Positions 18,569 to 28,326 of a stretch of 64,000 nucleotides of DNA are shown here, in pieces (the first letter of the stretch is position 1; each line of letters begins with the position of its first letter). The position numbers and the translations under genes are program-made. The notes under the pieces are model-generated. The model was not told the origin of the DNA and ran no database searches. It was given only the letters and a program-made list of their open reading frames with translations. This DNA comes from Canibacter zhoujuaniae (GTDB lineage: Bacteria > Actinomycetota > Actinomycetes > Actinomycetales > Microbacteriaceae), in NCBI RefSeq assembly GCF_011752005.1, contig NZ_JAAIJZ010000001.1:310001-374000 (forward strand), in the 5' to 3' direction.

Positions 18569-18574
18569 GAAGAT

Positions 18575-19837
18575 ATGCGTACTTGGACAGCTCCAGCATT
18601 AAGCAAACTGCCCGGTAAGGGTGATCTGCCGCGTCTTTTTAATACCGCTACAGGCCGGTTTGAACATACAACGCTGCCAAACGGCAGAGCAACCCTTTAT
18701 GTGTGCGGTATCACCCCGTACGATGCCACACACCTTGGTCACGCCTTCACCTACCTAAGCTATGACCTGCTACAGCGCGCGTGGCTCGATGCGGGATACG
18801 CTGTCGAGTACGCACAAAACATCACCGACGTTGATGATCCGCTGCTGGAGCGAGCCGCACAAACTCATAAAAACTGGGAAGGGCTCGCAGCAGAACAGAT
18901 TGGGCTTTTCCGCTCAGATATGTACCAGCTAAAAATGCTGCCACCTCAGCACTACGTTGCAGTTACCGAGGTGGTGCAGCCAATTGCCTACGCTGTTTTA
19001 AAACTGCTAAAGCACGGATTCGCGTATGAGGTTGACACCCCAGAAGCTACAGCAAATGATATTTATTTTGACTATAAAGCTGTTACTGAGCAGGGAGTGT
19101 GGCAACTTGGCGATATTACGAAGCTGCTTCCTGCTGAGTATTTAACGCTGGCAGCTGAGCGCGGCGGCGATCCAGACCGCGCAGGCAAACGTGATCCGCT
19201 CGATCCGCTACTGTGGCGGGCAGCGCGAGAGGGTGAACCTGCTTGGGAGTCACCGGTTGGCTACGGGCGACCCGGCTGGCATGTGGAGTGTGCTGTTATT
19301 GCCGCTGAGGCGTTGGGCACTCCGTTCAGCGTGCAGGGCGGGGGAGCGGATCTTCCCTTCCCGCACCATGAGTTTTCAGCGGCTACCGCAGCCGCCCTGT
19401 ATCGCAATCCGCTTGCGCATCTCTACTCCCACACCGCGCTAGTGAGCTACCAGGGGCATAAAATGAGTAAATCCCGTGGCAACCTGGTGTTTGTTCACAA
19501 GCTGTTACAAGCAGGGTATAGCGGCTCAGAGATCCGGCTTGCGCTGGCCGCGCATCACTACCGCACAGAGTGGGAGTGGCAGGACGGTGAAATCGACAGG
19601 GCGCGTGCCAGACTAGCGCGCTGGGCAAAGGGATTTGCAACAGAGCGGGCGGATCAAACTTCTGCCGCCGCTGTCTTACTGCAGCTGCGCCAGGCACTTG
19701 CCAACGATCTAGACACTCCGGTGATGCTCGCCGTGCTCGATGCGGCTGCGGCTACCGGCGTAGATGATCCGCAGACTGTTGTGGCTGCGGTGCAAAACTT
19801 GCTCGGTATTGAAATCAACCTCGCTTCAGGAGAGTGA
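18575..19837 (+). CDS. mshC: Cysteine:glucosaminyl-inositol ligase (mycothiol synthesis)
   Basis: A 420-residue paralogue of cysteinyl-tRNA synthetase that joins cysteine to GlcN-inositol in an ATP-dependent step of mycothiol synthesis. Zinc ligand Cys44 lies in CGITPYDATHLGHA, which distinguishes MshC from CysS (CGPTVYD), and the KMSKSRGN loop is present near residue 295. The C-terminal anticodon domain of CysS is absent and the length matches MshC. Mycothiol is confined to Actinomycetota, so this gene fixes the phylum. It is tightly packed between uppP and the HAD gene, whose ATG follows its TGA without a gap. Confidence 0.96.
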   Translation: MRTWTAPALSKLPGKGDLPRLFNTATGRFEHTTLPNGRATLYVCGITPYDATHLGHAFTYLSYDLLQRAWLDAGYAVEYAQNITDVDDPLLERAAQTHKNWEGLAAEQIGLFRSDMYQLKMLPPQHYVAVTEVVQPIAYAVLKLLKHGFAYEVDTPEATANDIYFDYKAVTEQGVWQLGDITKLLPAEYLTLAAERGGDPDRAGKRDPLDPLLWRAAREGEPAWESPVGYGRPGWHVECAVIAAEALGTPFSVQGGGADLPFPHHEFSAATAAALYRNPLAHLYSHTALVSYQGHKMSKSRGNLVFVHKLLQAGYSGSEIRLALAAHHYRTEWEWQDGEIDRARARLARWAKGFATERADQTSAAAVLLQLRQALANDLDTPVMLAVLDAAAATGVDDPQTVVAAVQNLLGIEINLASGE

Positions 19838-20554
19838 ATGCAGAAAGAAAGAAAACCAGCTGCGCTGCTGTGGGATCTTGACGGGACGATTGTCGACTCC
19901 GAGCAGTATTGGGTGCGGGCCGGTCATGAAATAGTTAGTCAGTACGGTGTTGCGCTGTCTGCCGAAGCTAAACAGGGGCTGATCGGTAAAAGTTTGTGGG
20001 AATCAGCGCGAGTGCTGCGTGAACACGGGGTGACACTGCCAGCCGCAGATATCGTGCAGGGTAAAGCAAATCGTGTGGTTGAGCTTTATCAGACTGCGGG
20101 CGTAATTTGGCGGCCGGGAGCGCGCGAGCTGTTGCTGGCCGCACGTGAAGCCGGGATTCCGAACGTGTTGGTGACTATGGCACTGCGTAATGTTGCAGAG
20201 GCTGTTGCGGCCGAACTTCCAGAAGGCACATTTGCGGCTATTTTTGGCGGTGATGATTTCCCTCCGGGTGGCGGAAAACCGCTTCCTGCGCCATACCTTG
20301 CTGGTGCAGCTGCGGTGAGCGCTGACCCCGGAGACTGTGTTGTGTTTGAAGATTCTGACACAGGGCTCGCTGCTGCAACCAGCGCCGGATGCGTCACAAT
20401 TGGCGTCGAACACCTTCTAGACTTAAGCGGCTACCAGTCTCATTTAGTGCTTGATACGCTAGCAGACGTTGATATTGAAACAGTGTCAACATATTTCACA
20501 AAACTTCGTCATCTGCCACCAACCCGTGGCGGCCACAGTCTTTCAGAGGTATAA
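19838..20554 (+). CDS. HAD-superfamily phosphatase
   Basis: A 238-residue HAD hydrolase with the nucleophile motif LWDLDGTIVDSE (Asp13, Asp15), an alpha-helical cap, the Thr of motif II in VLVTMAL, and the closing acidic motif VVFEDSDTGLAAATSAG. Such beta-phosphoglucomutase-like enzymes act on phosphosugars or nucleotides; the substrate is unknown. The gene starts at the base after the mshC stop and is three bases from trmI, so it belongs to the same operon. A HAD gene at this place next to mshC is common in related Actinobacteria. Confidence 0.86.
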   Translation: MQKERKPAALLWDLDGTIVDSEQYWVRAGHEIVSQYGVALSAEAKQGLIGKSLWESARVLREHGVTLPAADIVQGKANRVVELYQTAGVIWRPGARELLLAAREAGIPNVLVTMALRNVAEAVAAELPEGTFAAIFGGDDFPPGGGKPLPAPYLAGAAAVSADPGDCVVFEDSDTGLAAATSAGCVTIGVEHLLDLSGYQSHLVLDTLADVDIETVSTYFTKLRHLPPTRGGHSLSEV

Positions 20555-20557
20555 ATT

Positions 20558-21544
20558 ATGAGCGCAGTTCGTGGCCCCTTCGTTTTTGGTGACCGAGTGC
20601 AGCTCACCGGTCCACGCAATAAGCGATACAGCATTACACTCGTGCCCGAAGGGGAGTTTCACACCCACTGGGGGATGATCCCGCACAAAGATATTGTGGG
20701 GCGCGATGATGCGAGTGTTCTGACGATGGAGGGTGGTCAGGAGTTTTTAGCTATTCGCCCGCTGCTGGCCGATTTTGTGATGGCGATGCCGCGCGGTGCC
20801 GCAATTGTGTATCCAAAAGACGCCGCACAGATTGTGTCACAGTGCGATATTGCGCCAGGGCTTAATGTTGTTGAAGCCGGGGTCGGTTCTGGTGCTCTAA
20901 CTCTGCATCTCTTGCGCGCGCTTGCGGGCAGCGGCAGGCTGCACTCAATCGAACGTCGGCAAGAGTTCGCCGACATCGCTGCTGCAAACGTGACAGCATT
21001 TTATGGCGGCAAAGCGCCGAATTGGGAGCTATCTGTGGGTGATTTCCAGGATGTTTTGCCTAAGGTCGCAGAGCCGGGATCGATTGATCGTGTGGTTTTG
21101 GATATGCTTGCGCCGTGGGAGTGTGTTGACGCTGCTGCAACCGCGCTGGTTGGCGGCGGCGTATTCATCGCATACGTAGCGACTGTGACTCAGTTATCGC
21201 GCACAGTAGAGGCGCTGCGCGCAAGCGGCGCCTTCACGCACCCCCAGTCATCTGAGACTCTCGTTCGGACATGGCATGTTGAAGGGCTTGCTGTGCGCCC
21301 AGATCACCGTATGGTGGGGCACACAGGTTTTCTTGTGACGGCTAGACGCCTTGCGCCGGGTGCAGTGCTGCCTGAGCTGAAGCGACGTGCATCAAAGTCA
21401 GAATTTAGTGATGCTGATGTTGATGCCTGGACACCGGGCATGGTTGGGCAGATGGTGAAGAGCGATAAAGTTTTACGTAAAAAAGCACGTGCCGCCGAAC
21501 GATTTGCCCAGCAGCGTCAAATAAACCCGGATCCAGAGGTTTGA
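20558..21544 (+). CDS. trmI: tRNA (adenine-58-N1)-methyltransferase
   Basis: A 328-residue AdoMet methyltransferase that makes m1A58 in the T-loop of tRNAs. The N-terminal beta domain (GPFVFGDRVQLTGPRNKRYS) and the conserved IVYPKDAAQIV precede motif I VVEAGVGSGALT, and the motif VLDMLAPWE follows; all match the actinobacterial TrmI of the Rv2118c type. The last 55 residues are a basic extension. In mycobacteria this gene stands next to the proteasome cluster; here pafBC follows directly after 16 bases. Confidence 0.93.
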   Translation: MSAVRGPFVFGDRVQLTGPRNKRYSITLVPEGEFHTHWGMIPHKDIVGRDDASVLTMEGGQEFLAIRPLLADFVMAMPRGAAIVYPKDAAQIVSQCDIAPGLNVVEAGVGSGALTLHLLRALAGSGRLHSIERRQEFADIAAANVTAFYGGKAPNWELSVGDFQDVLPKVAEPGSIDRVVLDMLAPWECVDAAATALVGGGVFIAYVATVTQLSRTVEALRASGAFTHPQSSETLVRTWHVEGLAVRPDHRMVGHTGFLVTARRLAPGAVLPELKRRASKSEFSDADVDAWTPGMVGQMVKSDKVLRKKARAAERFAQQRQINPDPEV

Positions 21545-21547
21545 GGC

Positions 21548-21553
21548 TAGACT
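21548..21553 (+). promoter_or_regulatory. -10 box before pafBC
   Basis: TAGACT lies seven bases before the pafBC ATG, just after the trmI stop. It would allow a leaderless transcript separate from the upstream operon. Confidence 0.4.
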
Positions 21554-21560
21554 GCAGAAG

Positions 21561-23669
21561 ATGAGCCCCTCGCCACCTCACTCAAATGGTGCAGAGTCAC
21601 CCGCTGCCGCCATTCTGTTTGCGTTTAAGAGTGACCCCAGGCCGCGCACTAAAGAGGAGATCATAACAGCCTTTCCGACCCAGTTTCTAAAGGGTGGTAA
21701 ATCATCGGCCGAACAGAAATTTAGCGCTGCAAAGCGGGCGCTGAAAGAGAGCGGCATTGTTTTAGAACTTGATAAAAATAATCGCTACAGCTTAGAACTA
21801 GATTCAGCCTTTCTGGGCGAGGTAACTCAATCTTTCACAAACGTGGAAGCTATGGTGCTCTACGCTGCGGGCAACATGTGGTCTGCGCGCAGACGGGACA
21901 AAATTAACAGCACTCTGCTGTTTAAGCTCGCTACTTTAATTGGCATACATCAGCCGCGAGCACAGCTGTTGCGGCTGGATAGCGCGATAGATTCGTCTAA
22001 ATTACAGCCCATACTTGACGCTCTGCAGCACGGCCTGCTGCTTGCGACAAATAGCAATAAGACCCTTATCGCACCGCTCGAGCTCGTAGAAATACTGGGG
22101 CGTTGGTGGTTGATAGGAGTGGATCAGGATTCTGCAAAGCTCGATATTTGGGCGGTTCATGAATTGGAGGGTATCGAGCCTAACGATCGTGCACAGGCAG
22201 CAGAACTGCGCGTCACAGACCTCGAACTGACACAGTTTAAACAGAGTGAACTCTCTCGCCTCATCAATGCGGACCGTATCCACTTGAGTTTGAATCGGCA
22301 TGATTCTGCTCACCTGCCACTCAGAGAACTAACTGAGAGATGGTATGGCCTAACCGGTCAGGCAAGGCCCGTAGCCAATTCTGACGGCTGGACGGACGAT
22401 AATCTACCGCAGTTCGACCTGCCAGAGGTATCGAGGCTCATAATCAAAGCGCGTGGCGCGGCACGGGTTGACAGCGGCTCACCAATAGCTACCGCCGTTC
22501 AGACTGCACTAGAAAAGGTTGTGCAACAGCACACAGGAGCAGAGCCGGCCGCACCGACTACCCGGGGCAGCGCATTTTCGCATCGCGCCTCAAGACTTGA
22601 CGAGTTTGAGCGCATGACGCTTGCTACATCGATTGTGCAAATCGTGGGCCAGAGCGGGGAAATCTCTGTTACACAGCTTGCAAATTTTTTGCAGTTGAGC
22701 GAAGAAACAGTAACAAAAATTGCACTCGGTGTAAACTCGATCAGCTACGATGCGATTGACGCAGACACACCAACCGCCTGGTCGAGCGAACGATACCCAC
22801 TATTTGATGAAACAGATCTCACTGAGAGAGGTATCGTCCGCGTTTCGGGTGAGTTGCTAGACGCCTCTTTAACATTTACAGCTGCCGAACTAGATCTGCT
22901 AATTACCGGTATTAAGACCGTGCTTATGCATCTTCCCGCACAGTTTAAAGCTGCGGGTGAGAGTGCGATTGAGAAAATTAGACTTATCTACGACAGCAGA
23001 TACTCTGCAGCAGAGCGGGCCAATTTTCTATACAGCCTGTCAGAAAATAAGCGTCTTACTGCACTGTCCGCGCGCGAGACTGCACCCGAGCTGTCGCCGT
23101 TAAACCGCGATCCGCAGTATGCCAAAAAACTCAACACCGTATTAACCGCTTTGGTGGAAAAGCGCGGGCTCAATTTTAAATACCATAATGGGTCAGCGGT
23201 TAAAGACCGGACGGCTCTTATTAACTCTATGTCACTGATTGATGGTGACTGGTTAGCAGACGCCTACGATTTAGCTGCCGGTAAAACGCGTCACTTTTAT
23301 CTCCATAAAATGAGTGATCCGCATTTCGGTGAGATACTATCCGACGATGATTTAACAGATATTGCAGCCTCTCTTGCCGCAACACGGCAACGAAAACACG
23401 CCACAGTGGATATCTTGGTGGCACCCCAAGCCCTGACTTTAATTAAAGAGTTCCAACCCCGGCAGTACAAAACCGTAAAAGGCCAAGAACCTGTCGGCTA
23501 TGCTGACTGGATCCACTGCTCGGTTGATTTGTGGCGCCCAGAAAATCTTGAAAAACTCGTGTTCAGCGCTCCCGGCCAGATAATAGTGCTAGGCAGTGCG
23601 GCTTCGCGTGAGCGGATTGCTATGGTTGCAGCGCAACTGCTGCAGACCGTTATTAGAGACGGCGACTAA
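21561..23669 (+). CDS. pafBC: PafBC fused DNA-damage transcription regulator
   Basis: A 702-residue single chain holding two copies of the winged-helix/WYL/WCX unit that PafB and PafC contribute as separate proteins in mycobacteria. The PafB half covers about residues 1-330 and the PafC half about 350-702, joined by a linker around PAAPTTRGSAF. Fused forms are known in some Micrococcales. PafBC activates the LexA-independent DNA damage response, probably sensing a nucleic-acid ligand through the WYL domains. No proteasome genes accompany it, so its role here should be transcriptional only. tatC follows after 19 bases. Confidence 0.88.
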   Translation: MSPSPPHSNGAESPAAAILFAFKSDPRPRTKEEIITAFPTQFLKGGKSSAEQKFSAAKRALKESGIVLELDKNNRYSLELDSAFLGEVTQSFTNVEAMVLYAAGNMWSARRRDKINSTLLFKLATLIGIHQPRAQLLRLDSAIDSSKLQPILDALQHGLLLATNSNKTLIAPLELVEILGRWWLIGVDQDSAKLDIWAVHELEGIEPNDRAQAAELRVTDLELTQFKQSELSRLINADRIHLSLNRHDSAHLPLRELTERWYGLTGQARPVANSDGWTDDNLPQFDLPEVSRLIIKARGAARVDSGSPIATAVQTALEKVVQQHTGAEPAAPTTRGSAFSHRASRLDEFERMTLATSIVQIVGQSGEISVTQLANFLQLSEETVTKIALGVNSISYDAIDADTPTAWSSERYPLFDETDLTERGIVRVSGELLDASLTFTAAELDLLITGIKTVLMHLPAQFKAAGESAIEKIRLIYDSRYSAAERANFLYSLSENKRLTALSARETAPELSPLNRDPQYAKKLNTVLTALVEKRGLNFKYHNGSAVKDRTALINSMSLIDGDWLADAYDLAAGKTRHFYLHKMSDPHFGEILSDDDLTDIAASLAATRQRKHATVDILVAPQALTLIKEFQPRQYKTVKGQEPVGYADWIHCSVDLWRPENLEKLVFSAPGQIIVLGSAASRERIAMVAAQLLQTVIRDGD

Positions 23670-23676
23670 CCTGCGT

Positions 23677-23682
23677 TACAAT
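23677..23682 (+). promoter_or_regulatory. -10 box before tatC
   Basis: TACAAT stands six bases before the GTG at 23689 and supports that codon as the tatC start in a leaderless message. Confidence 0.45.
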
Positions 23683-23688
23683 CTAGGC

Positions 23689-24483
23689 GTGGCGAGATCG
23701 AAACGGCGAAGCAATCCAGAAGCGCGAATGCGGCTGATGGAGCACATTGCAGAGTTTCGACGACGGCTCATCATCTGCGCAATAACAGTTGCTGTTGCCG
23801 CTATCGCAGGTTGGTTTTTAAGCGATATGGTTTGGGATTTTCTGCGCCAACCGGTCAACCAAATAGCCGCCGAAAATGGGCGTCTTACCGCAATTACATT
23901 TCGTGATGTCACAGGCTCTTTTGACCTGAAGTTGCGCATCTCAATTTTTATCGCGATTTTTATCGGTTCCCCTATTTGGCTCTACCAAATCTGGGCGTTT
24001 TTCGCTCCGGGCCTCACCAAAAAAGAAAAAGCGACAACTATCGGTTTTATCTCTGCCGCAACCCCACTGTTCTTGAGCGGGGCTGTGTGCGGCTGGTACG
24101 TGCTGCCAAACATTGTGAAACTGCTCACCAGCTTTAGCTCTAGCGAAGATGCGCTGCTGCTGGATGCGCGCACCTACCTAGATTTTGCAACAAGACTGCT
24201 GCTCTCGGTCGGCGTTGGTTTTGTGCTGCCGGTGTTCGTCGTCCTGCTGAATTTTGCTGGTGTCTTAAGCTTCAAAACGATTATTGGAAGCTGGCGCTAT
24301 GCGGTTATGGCTATTGTGCTTTTTGCTGCTATCACAACCCCCGCCGCTGAAGTTGTCAGCATGTTCGTGATCGCAATCCCGATGGTACTGCTCTATTTCA
24401 CTGCAGCGCTCATAGCGTATCTGGTTGACCGCCGCAGGGCGAAGCGGTCGGCCGCCGAGTTCGCTGAGTATGAGGGTGTTTAA
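23689..24483 (+). CDS. tatC: Twin-arginine translocase subunit TatC
   Basis: A 264-residue membrane protein with six hydrophobic segments, the receptor for twin-arginine signal peptides. The cytoplasmic start RMRLMEHIAEFRRRL and the first periplasmic loop with the conserved FDLKLRIS region are typical, as are IWLYQIWAFFAPGL and the later helices. The frame is open further upstream, but GTG 23689 is chosen because the resulting N-terminus (ARSKRRSNPEARM) resembles mycobacterial TatC and a TACAAT box lies six bases before it. No tatA lies between pafBC and tatC, where it stands in many Actinobacteria; it must be elsewhere. helY follows two bases later. Confidence 0.94.
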   Translation: MARSKRRSNPEARMRLMEHIAEFRRRLIICAITVAVAAIAGWFLSDMVWDFLRQPVNQIAAENGRLTAITFRDVTGSFDLKLRISIFIAIFIGSPIWLYQIWAFFAPGLTKKEKATTIGFISAATPLFLSGAVCGWYVLPNIVKLLTSFSSSEDALLLDARTYLDFATRLLLSVGVGFVLPVFVVLLNFAGVLSFKTIIGSWRYAVMAIVLFAAITTPAAEVVSMFVIAIPMVLLYFTAALIAYLVDRRRAKRSAAEFAEYEGV

Positions 24484-24485
24484 GA

Positions 24486-26699
24486 GTGGCGATCACAGAA
24501 ACCACCGCTGACGCTCGAGATACTGTTGCTGCCTTTCAGCAGAGACTGGGATATCAACTCGATCCTTTTCAAACAGAGGCGTGTCTGCGTCTTGCGGGTG
24601 GCAAATCAGTGCTCGTGGCCGCCCCCACAGGCTCGGGAAAAACAACAGTTGCTGAGTTTGCAGTTGCACTATCGCGGCAAGAACACGATCTCGAGATAAT
24701 TTACACCTCACCGATAAAAGCTCTCTCTAATCAAAAATATCGCGAGCTGTGTGTGACATACGGTGAGGATCAGGTTGCGCTGTTAACCGGCGATGTGACG
24801 GTTAACCCTGCGGCGCCAATTAAGGTAATGACAACCGAGGTGCTGCGCAATATTATCTACGCTGACGCTGACAGCCTTAATCGTCTTGCATTTGTTGTGC
24901 TTGATGAGGTGCACTATCTAGGAGACCCGTTTCGTGGTGCGGTGTGGGAAGAGATCATCCTGCATTTGCCGCTGCACGTTAAAATTGTCGCACTCTCTGC
25001 AACAGTGTCTAATGTTGAAGAGTTGGGCGACTGGATTAACACAGTGCGTGGCGATACTGAAGTAATTATTTCCGAGCGACGACCTGTGCCGCTCTATCAG
25101 CATGTGCTCACTCCTGACGCTTTCGAACCGCTGTACGTGCACGGCAGGTTTAATCGTGCGCTCGTGCACAAGCTGCCTGCCAAACGAAAACGGAGCAGGG
25201 GAGCTGCGCCTAAAAAAATACGCGCAATTCGTCATGCAGATATTGTGCGCGGCTTGGATGAAACCAAGCTCACCCCTGCAATCGTTTTCATATTTAGTCG
25301 CCGCGGTTGTGATCAGGCGGTCACAAACTGTTTGTATGAGGGCGTATCGCTAACAACCAGGCAAGAACGAGAAGAAATACGCCGTGTTGCACTCGCTGCA
25401 ACCGCAGACTTCTCTGAGGCCGAACGTCGTGTGTTGCGCATTCGCACCTGGATTAGGGGTCTTGAGCGGGGGATCGCAGCGCATCACGCGGGTCTGCTGC
25501 CACAGCTGAAAGCGGTGGTTGAGCTGCTTTTTCAACAGCGCCTTCTGAAAATAGTTTTTGCCACCGAAACACTCGCTTTGGGGCTGAACATGCCGGCTAA
25601 GGCGGTTGTGCTAGAAAAGCTTGTGAAGTTCAACGGTGAGGATCGTGTGCCGCTTACCAGCGGCGAGTACACGCAGCTCACCGGCCGTGCCGGGCGCAGG
25701 GGGATCGATGATGAGGGGCACGCGGTCGTGGTTTGGCACGATGGTCTCGATCTCGAAATGCTGCAGGGATTGGCGGGCAACCGCAGCTACCCGGTGAAGT
25801 CGAGCTTTAAGCCGACCTACAACATGGCGGTTAATCTTTTGTGCACGAGAACCCCCGATGAGGTTTATAAAACTCTTGAGCGTTCCTTCGCACAGTTTCA
25901 GGCGGATCGCGCAGTGGTCGGGAACGCAGCCGAAATACAAAAAATGCGCCAGTCGCTTACCGCATACGAAACAGCGATCGCTAAGGCAAAGACCGAGGCT
26001 GAAGCTGCCCGCTGGCGAGACCGGGCGAAAAAGCTGAGACGGCGCGTTTCACGCGAGCAAAACCGCATCTCTGGCAGGGTGAACAGCGTGCCGCGCCGCT
26101 TCAAAAAAGTTGTGCGCGTGCTAAGCGAACTGGGATACCTCACCGCATCAGAGAGGGATGATCTGCAGCCTAACGTGTGGGGGCATGCTCTCACTCATAT
26201 TTATGGTGAGCGCTCTCTGCTTGTTGCCGAAGCGATCCGCAACGGAATCTGGAATGAGCTGAAACCCGCTGAGCTTGCAGCGCTAGTGGGTGCGCTCACC
26301 TATGAGCCGCGCCCAAACGACTGGGGAGATAATTACCCGCTAAGCCCCGCCTTTTATGCAGCAACTGATGCCACAGAGCGTCTGTGGGTGCGGATCGACA
26401 AACTAGAAGAGGCAGCCGGTCTGCCAGAGCAGTCAGTCCCCGCAGTGTATAAAGCTTGGGTGATGCACGCCTGGGCAGAGAAGAAACCGCTCGAAGAGAT
26501 TCTTGAGCGCAGCAATCTTACGCCCGGAGACTTTTTGCGTTGGGCGAAGCAGACCGCAGACCTCTTGGGTCAGATAATTAGTGCTTGTGCGGCAGTCGAT
26601 AGTGATCCAGCTACCCCGGATATGTATGCACTGGAGGTGCTGGCGAAGCAGGCGCGCGGTCTTGTGCTGTACGGCATAGTTGAAAGCGCGGGTCTCTAA
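24486..26699 (+). CDS. helY: HelY-type SKI2/MTR4-like RNA helicase
   Basis: A 737-residue superfamily 2 helicase. Walker A is APTGSGKTTVAEF near residue 45, motif II is LDEVHYLGD, later motifs include ATETLALGLNMPA and QLTGRAGRRGIDDEG, and a DSHCT domain closes the chain. This matches the actinobacterial HelY family, which follows tatC in mycobacteria too. It is shorter than the roughly 900 residues of mycobacterial HelY, mainly in the region between the core and the DSHCT domain. It is presumed to act in RNA processing or decay. The GTG start lies three bases after the tatC stop. Confidence 0.9.
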   Translation: MAITETTADARDTVAAFQQRLGYQLDPFQTEACLRLAGGKSVLVAAPTGSGKTTVAEFAVALSRQEHDLEIIYTSPIKALSNQKYRELCVTYGEDQVALLTGDVTVNPAAPIKVMTTEVLRNIIYADADSLNRLAFVVLDEVHYLGDPFRGAVWEEIILHLPLHVKIVALSATVSNVEELGDWINTVRGDTEVIISERRPVPLYQHVLTPDAFEPLYVHGRFNRALVHKLPAKRKRSRGAAPKKIRAIRHADIVRGLDETKLTPAIVFIFSRRGCDQAVTNCLYEGVSLTTRQEREEIRRVALAATADFSEAERRVLRIRTWIRGLERGIAAHHAGLLPQLKAVVELLFQQRLLKIVFATETLALGLNMPAKAVVLEKLVKFNGEDRVPLTSGEYTQLTGRAGRRGIDDEGHAVVVWHDGLDLEMLQGLAGNRSYPVKSSFKPTYNMAVNLLCTRTPDEVYKTLERSFAQFQADRAVVGNAAEIQKMRQSLTAYETAIAKAKTEAEAARWRDRAKKLRRRVSREQNRISGRVNSVPRRFKKVVRVLSELGYLTASERDDLQPNVWGHALTHIYGERSLLVAEAIRNGIWNELKPAELAALVGALTYEPRPNDWGDNYPLSPAFYAATDATERLWVRIDKLEEAAGLPEQSVPAVYKAWVMHAWAEKKPLEEILERSNLTPGDFLRWAKQTADLLGQIISACAAVDSDPATPDMYALEVLAKQARGLVLYGIVESAGL

Positions 26700-26702
26700 G
26701 CT

Positions 26703-28292
26703 ATGCGCACTGTGCTGCCAGCGGTTATCTGGGCGGCCACCGCTGGTGTCGGTGGTCTGCTGTTAGATCTCTCTCATGAGGGCGCTGCGCTTTGGTGGTT
26801 AACCCCGGTTGCAATCTGCCTGCTGCTCTTACCGCTGTGGCAAAAATCTATTGGCGCTGTGCTGTTAGGCGGGTTTAGCGGAGCCGCAGCTTTCTGGCTT
26901 TTGCACATTAACTGGCTGACTCTCTATCTCGGCCCGATTCCGTGGCTTGCGCTAGCCGGCGTTATGGTGTTGTGGCATTTACTCTTTAGTTTTTTTGCCT
27001 CCCGTCTTGTGCGTCTCACCTCCGCAATCGGGTTGCAGGCTGCCGGTGTTGCTGGTTTGTGGGTGGCTAAGGAGCTTGTTGAGGGATCCTTCCCCTACGG
27101 TGGTTTTTCTTGGGCGCGCATCTACGCAACGCAGGGGAGCAGCCCGCTGCTTGAAGCAGTCAGCTGGTTTGGGGTGGCCGGTTCGGGCTTTATACTCGTT
27201 TTCTGTAGTCTGCTACTGGCGCTCGGCCTGCGCGAGTATTACCTCTCCGGTAGACGCAGACGTAAAGCTTTTTTCTCGCTCGGAAGCGCACTCTGTGGCT
27301 TCTTGATATTGGCCTTACTCCCAGCATTTCCGCTTTCTAGCACAGGCTCTTTAAACATTGGTGCCGCACAGGGTAATGCACGCGCTGGTATCTTTCAGGA
27401 TCGCGAAAGCGGGGATGTGTTTCGAGATCATCTTGCTTCAAGCTACGGCCTCATCGCTGAGATGACTGGTGGCAACTCCGGCACAAAAGATTTTCGTAAC
27501 AGTGTTTCAGACGGGCTTAAGCCGAAAGACCTCGACCTTTTGGTGTGGCCCGAAAACGCGGCGGAGTTTCAAGCAACCCGTCGCGTCCCTGTGAGAGCGG
27601 CTCTGGCTCAGCTCGCCTCTGAAATAGAAGCACCTGTGCTTGTGGGAAGCATTTTGCAGGAAGCCGATGCTGACTTAACTGTCACAAACTCGGCTGTGCT
27701 CTTTAACGAAAGAGGCTGGCAGATTGGGCGTTACGACAAGCTGAACCCTGTTCCTTTCGGCGAATATATGCCCAACAGAGAATTTTTTAATCTATTGGTG
27801 CCAGATTTAGTGTCTCTTGTGCAACTGGACTATAAACACGGAGATCTGCCGGCTGCTCTCAAGCTGCCAAACAGCCCCAACACAGCACTCGGCGTCGCGA
27901 TTTGTTTTGACATGGTGTTCGACCGGCACAGCACGGCTATGCTCCAAGAAAAGGCGCAGGTCTTTATCGCGCTCACAAACAACGCTGATTTTGGAGACAC
28001 GGATGAAAATGCGCAGCAGGTCGCGCTTATGCGGCTCCAGGCTGTTGCTGCCGGCCGTGCAATGGTTAACGTTTCAACAGTTGGCTATAGCGAGATTATC
28101 GACAAAGACGGCAGCGTGTTAGCTCACGTTCCTGCGCACACCGCTGGTGGTATGGCGGCGCAGGTGCCGCTGTACGACGGGGCAACGCCGGCGATGATTT
28201 TCGGCGGGTTGTTCGCTCTCCTTAGTTGTTTGCTGCCCTGCGGTGTCTTCGGTGGGGCACTGTTCAAGAGAATCAAGAAGGCAGTATCGTAA
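26703..28292 (+). CDS. lnt: Apolipoprotein N-acyltransferase
   Basis: A 529-residue membrane enzyme that adds the third acyl chain to lipoproteins. Six or seven hydrophobic segments precede a nitrilase-type domain with the catalytic Glu in VWPENAAEF, Lys in YDKLNPVPFGEYMP and Cys in GVAICFDMVFD. Lnt is found in mycobacteria and many other Actinobacteria. Its substrates could include CtaC, which has a lipobox and is encoded in this window. The gene is packed three bases after helY, and the SDR-like gene follows after 34 bases with its own strong ribosome site. Confidence 0.92.
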   Translation: MRTVLPAVIWAATAGVGGLLLDLSHEGAALWWLTPVAICLLLLPLWQKSIGAVLLGGFSGAAAFWLLHINWLTLYLGPIPWLALAGVMVLWHLLFSFFASRLVRLTSAIGLQAAGVAGLWVAKELVEGSFPYGGFSWARIYATQGSSPLLEAVSWFGVAGSGFILVFCSLLLALGLREYYLSGRRRRKAFFSLGSALCGFLILALLPAFPLSSTGSLNIGAAQGNARAGIFQDRESGDVFRDHLASSYGLIAEMTGGNSGTKDFRNSVSDGLKPKDLDLLVWPENAAEFQATRRVPVRAALAQLASEIEAPVLVGSILQEADADLTVTNSAVLFNERGWQIGRYDKLNPVPFGEYMPNREFFNLLVPDLVSLVQLDYKHGDLPAALKLPNSPNTALGVAICFDMVFDRHSTAMLQEKAQVFIALTNNADFGDTDENAQQVALMRLQAVAAGRAMVNVSTVGYSEIIDKDGSVLAHVPAHTAGGMAAQVPLYDGATPAMIFGGLFALLSCLLPCGVFGGALFKRIKKAVS

Positions 28293-28326
28293 GACTATTA
28301 ATTATTTATCACCGTCAGGAGGACAT

